A stretch of DNA of 64,000 nucleotides from Zygnema circumcarinatum. Lineage: Eukaryota > Streptophyta > Zygnematophyceae > Zygnematales > Zygnemataceae. The position numbers and the translations under genes are program-made. Under the pieces are notes generated by a model. That model saw only the letters and a program-made list of their open reading frames with translations, made no database searches and was not told where the DNA came from. The first letter of the stretch is position 1. Each line of letters starts with the position of its first letter. Positions 62,661 to 64,000 of this stretch are shown here, piece after piece. The stretch is from positions 2,334,728-2,398,727 of the forward strand of contig CM074809.1 of NCBI GenBank assembly GCA_037447605.1, read 5' to 3'.

Positions 62661-63608
62661 TGTTGGTGGAGGGACTCCTCCACTGCTACCGTCCGTTCCT
62701 CCATTCGGGTCACCCTCCATCGGAGTTCGCGTTCCAATCGACGATGACATCTTCAAATCTCTCACGTTATCATAGCCCATTTTACTCCTGAGTGAATCAG
62801 GAAGCAAATAATACCTGGCCGAATACTTGAGAGAGAAATGAATAGGAGAAAGCTCAGCTCTAAAACTCATAATAGTGAATTGACTCCTTACATTGAGACC
62901 CTCTCAAATCGACATTTCGGCAATCTCACGACTCACTACCTCTCCCGGCACGAGTAAGGAGTGTAGTGTGCTTAACTTGGCCGACGACATACTTGAGAGG
63001 CCTGCTTGACTGAATGAATTGTTTTGCCTACAACAAAAACAATCCTTAAATACTATGTCACTACCTGCGTGACAACTGACATGCCTGAAGCTTCCTGACA
63101 TCATTAGCGGCACGCAAGACATCACTCCTCGAAATCTCTGTGTGGTCCGGATCCTGCGTAGACTCTACGGATCCAGCATTTTGCCGGGTGGTCCAGGCTT
63201 CGGCCAGTTCCAATCCGTCTTGCGTAGGGTCGACCTTGCCTCGAGATAGGTAAGTCAATCTCAGCGTCGTCTCACGCCACCGACAATTCGGCCTTGGCTC
63301 AGTACAGACCACAGATGGCAAATGATCGGCGCCACTTCGGCCAAGTCCAAATCCCGGCCAATCAGTACGCCCGTAGCGTCGGTTTCGGTCAGCCTTAGCG
63401 ATTTACGTCCGCGTCACATCTTCGGTCGCTCAGCGTCGCGTCGCGTCACATTTCGAATGCGTCCGCGTCCTCGTCAATTCGACTCCGCCCGTGCCAGCGC
63501 CTCTCCGCAAACCAAAGTCCATTACCGCCGCCCGTGGTCACAAGCATAGCATAAAGAGGCCACACACACACACAACACTACGCACACAAAACTAATGTCC
63601 CGGCAACA
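62661..63608 (-). repeat. Copia 5' LTR
   Basis: About 948 bp, direct repeat of 57249-58258. The 100 bp next to the internal region are nearly identical in both copies; the rest differs by scattered indels. Confidence 0.85.
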
Positions 63609-63634
63609 ACATGCAGTGACTAACCTCGCATACA

Positions 63635-63935
63635 CTATATACTGTAGAGGGGATGTGGGAGGTGCCATAGGAACCGTGGGAGGCGGCGAGGGTGGCCCTC
63701 TCTATTTATTAAACCAGCTTCACGAGCGGCAATTTGCTGATGCACGGAACCAGGTTGCATCAAGCGTGACAAAGGTAATTCCGATCTTAGCCTTGTCCCC
63801 CATGAGCTGATGAACCATGCGTTCAATCAGAGATAGGCCATCTGTCGGGGGAGGTGGTCGACGATCGGCTGCTTGGGGGTAGAAACGGGCTGCCCGAGGG
63901 CGATGGGGAGGGTTCACGTGCATTTCTTCCGTCAC
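63635..63935 (-). pseudogene. Host gypsy gag remnant
   Basis: The frame reads MVHQLMGDKAKIGITFVTLD then ATWFRASAN, resembling the conserved gypsy gag motif that ends in a Trp-Phe/Trp pair, after a Pro/Arg-rich stretch. It lies upstream of the copia insertion in the same direction as the host pol. Confidence 0.55.
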
Positions 63936-64000
63936 TGGCGCTGTCGGCTCCGGCTGTGCCGCTGTCGGCTCTTCCTCAGTGAGATCCTCAGATTTCCTCC

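Larger units (their letters stand above)
57249..63608 (-). mobile_element. Ty1/copia retrotransposon with both LTRs
   Basis: LTRs at 57249-58258 and 62661-63608 bound a minus-strand gag-PR-IN-RT-RH order, which is Ty1/copia. LTR termini read TGTTG..CAACA. A primer binding site like TGGTATC..GAGC (initiator-Met type) lies at 62641-62653, seven bases inside the 5' LTR. All coding blocks have stops or frameshifts. It lies between the gag-like and protease-like parts of the host gypsy. Confidence 0.88.
46347..64000 (-). mobile_element. Host Ty3/gypsy retrotransposon, decayed and interrupted twice
   Basis: Read on the minus strand from the right edge: gag-like segment (63635-63935), [copia insertion 57249-63608], protease-like segment (about 56780-57040), reverse transcriptase with LPFGLK and YVDD (55870-56260), [chromovirus insertion 48902-55853], rest of RT and RNase H (48100-48900), integrase zinc region (about 47570-47880), integrase core and C-terminus (46660-47569). 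PR-RT-RH-IN is the Ty3/gypsy order. RT coding similarity resumes across the chromovirus. Stops and frameshifts throughout show it is dead. Neither LTR is identified. Confidence 0.82.

Overview
The window is nuclear DNA of a streptophyte, either a streptophyte alga or an early-diverging land plant; the species cannot be fixed from the sequence. Genes are split by many introns with GT..AG ends, and several families are plant-type: a retinoblastoma-related protein (RBR), an RS31-type SR splicing factor, an EXORDIUM/PHI-1 protein, CDC48B, and a BRCA1 with an extended PHD finger. Telomere-box-like motifs also occur upstream of genes. I rebuilt exon structures by hand from splice signals, reading phase and remembered family sequence; none was checked by search or RNA.

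Left part (1-43 kb) is gene-dense. In order: UNC50 homolog (minus, 3' end outside the window), RBR (plus), RANBP1 (minus), RS31-like SR factor (plus), Derlin-1-like ERAD protein (plus), CDC48B AAA ATPase (plus), EXORDIUM-like secreted protein (minus), CYP65/PUB49 U-box cyclophilin (minus), BRCA1 (minus), and a membrane-anchored FkbM-type methyltransferase (minus). UNC50/RBR and RANBP1/RS31 are head-to-head pairs sharing short intergenic regions. Most of these are housekeeping functions: Golgi membrane, G1/S control, Ran transport, splicing, ER quality control, DNA repair. A degenerate 5S rRNA gene lies between Derlin and CDC48B.

Middle (43-46 kb) holds non-autonomous DNA-transposon-like elements. 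The clearest is a 949-bp foldback element with terminal inverted repeats of roughly 190 bp and a perfect 8-bp target duplication. A second element with shorter inverted ends follows.

Right part (46-64 kb) is one decayed Ty3/gypsy element on the minus strand, interrupted twice. A plus-strand Ty3/gypsy chromovirus (48.9-55.85 kb, with chromodomain) sits inside its reverse transcriptase. A minus-strand Ty1/copia element (57.25-63.61 kb, two LTRs and a Met-type primer site) sits inside or next to its gag. All pol genes carry stops and frameshifts. I see no intact accessory system such as CRISPR or a defence island, nor any clearly new gene system. The most unusual points are the RBR lacking its N-terminal domain, the foldback element, the 5S relic, the doubly nested retroelement and the recurrent CCGTACGG palindromes.
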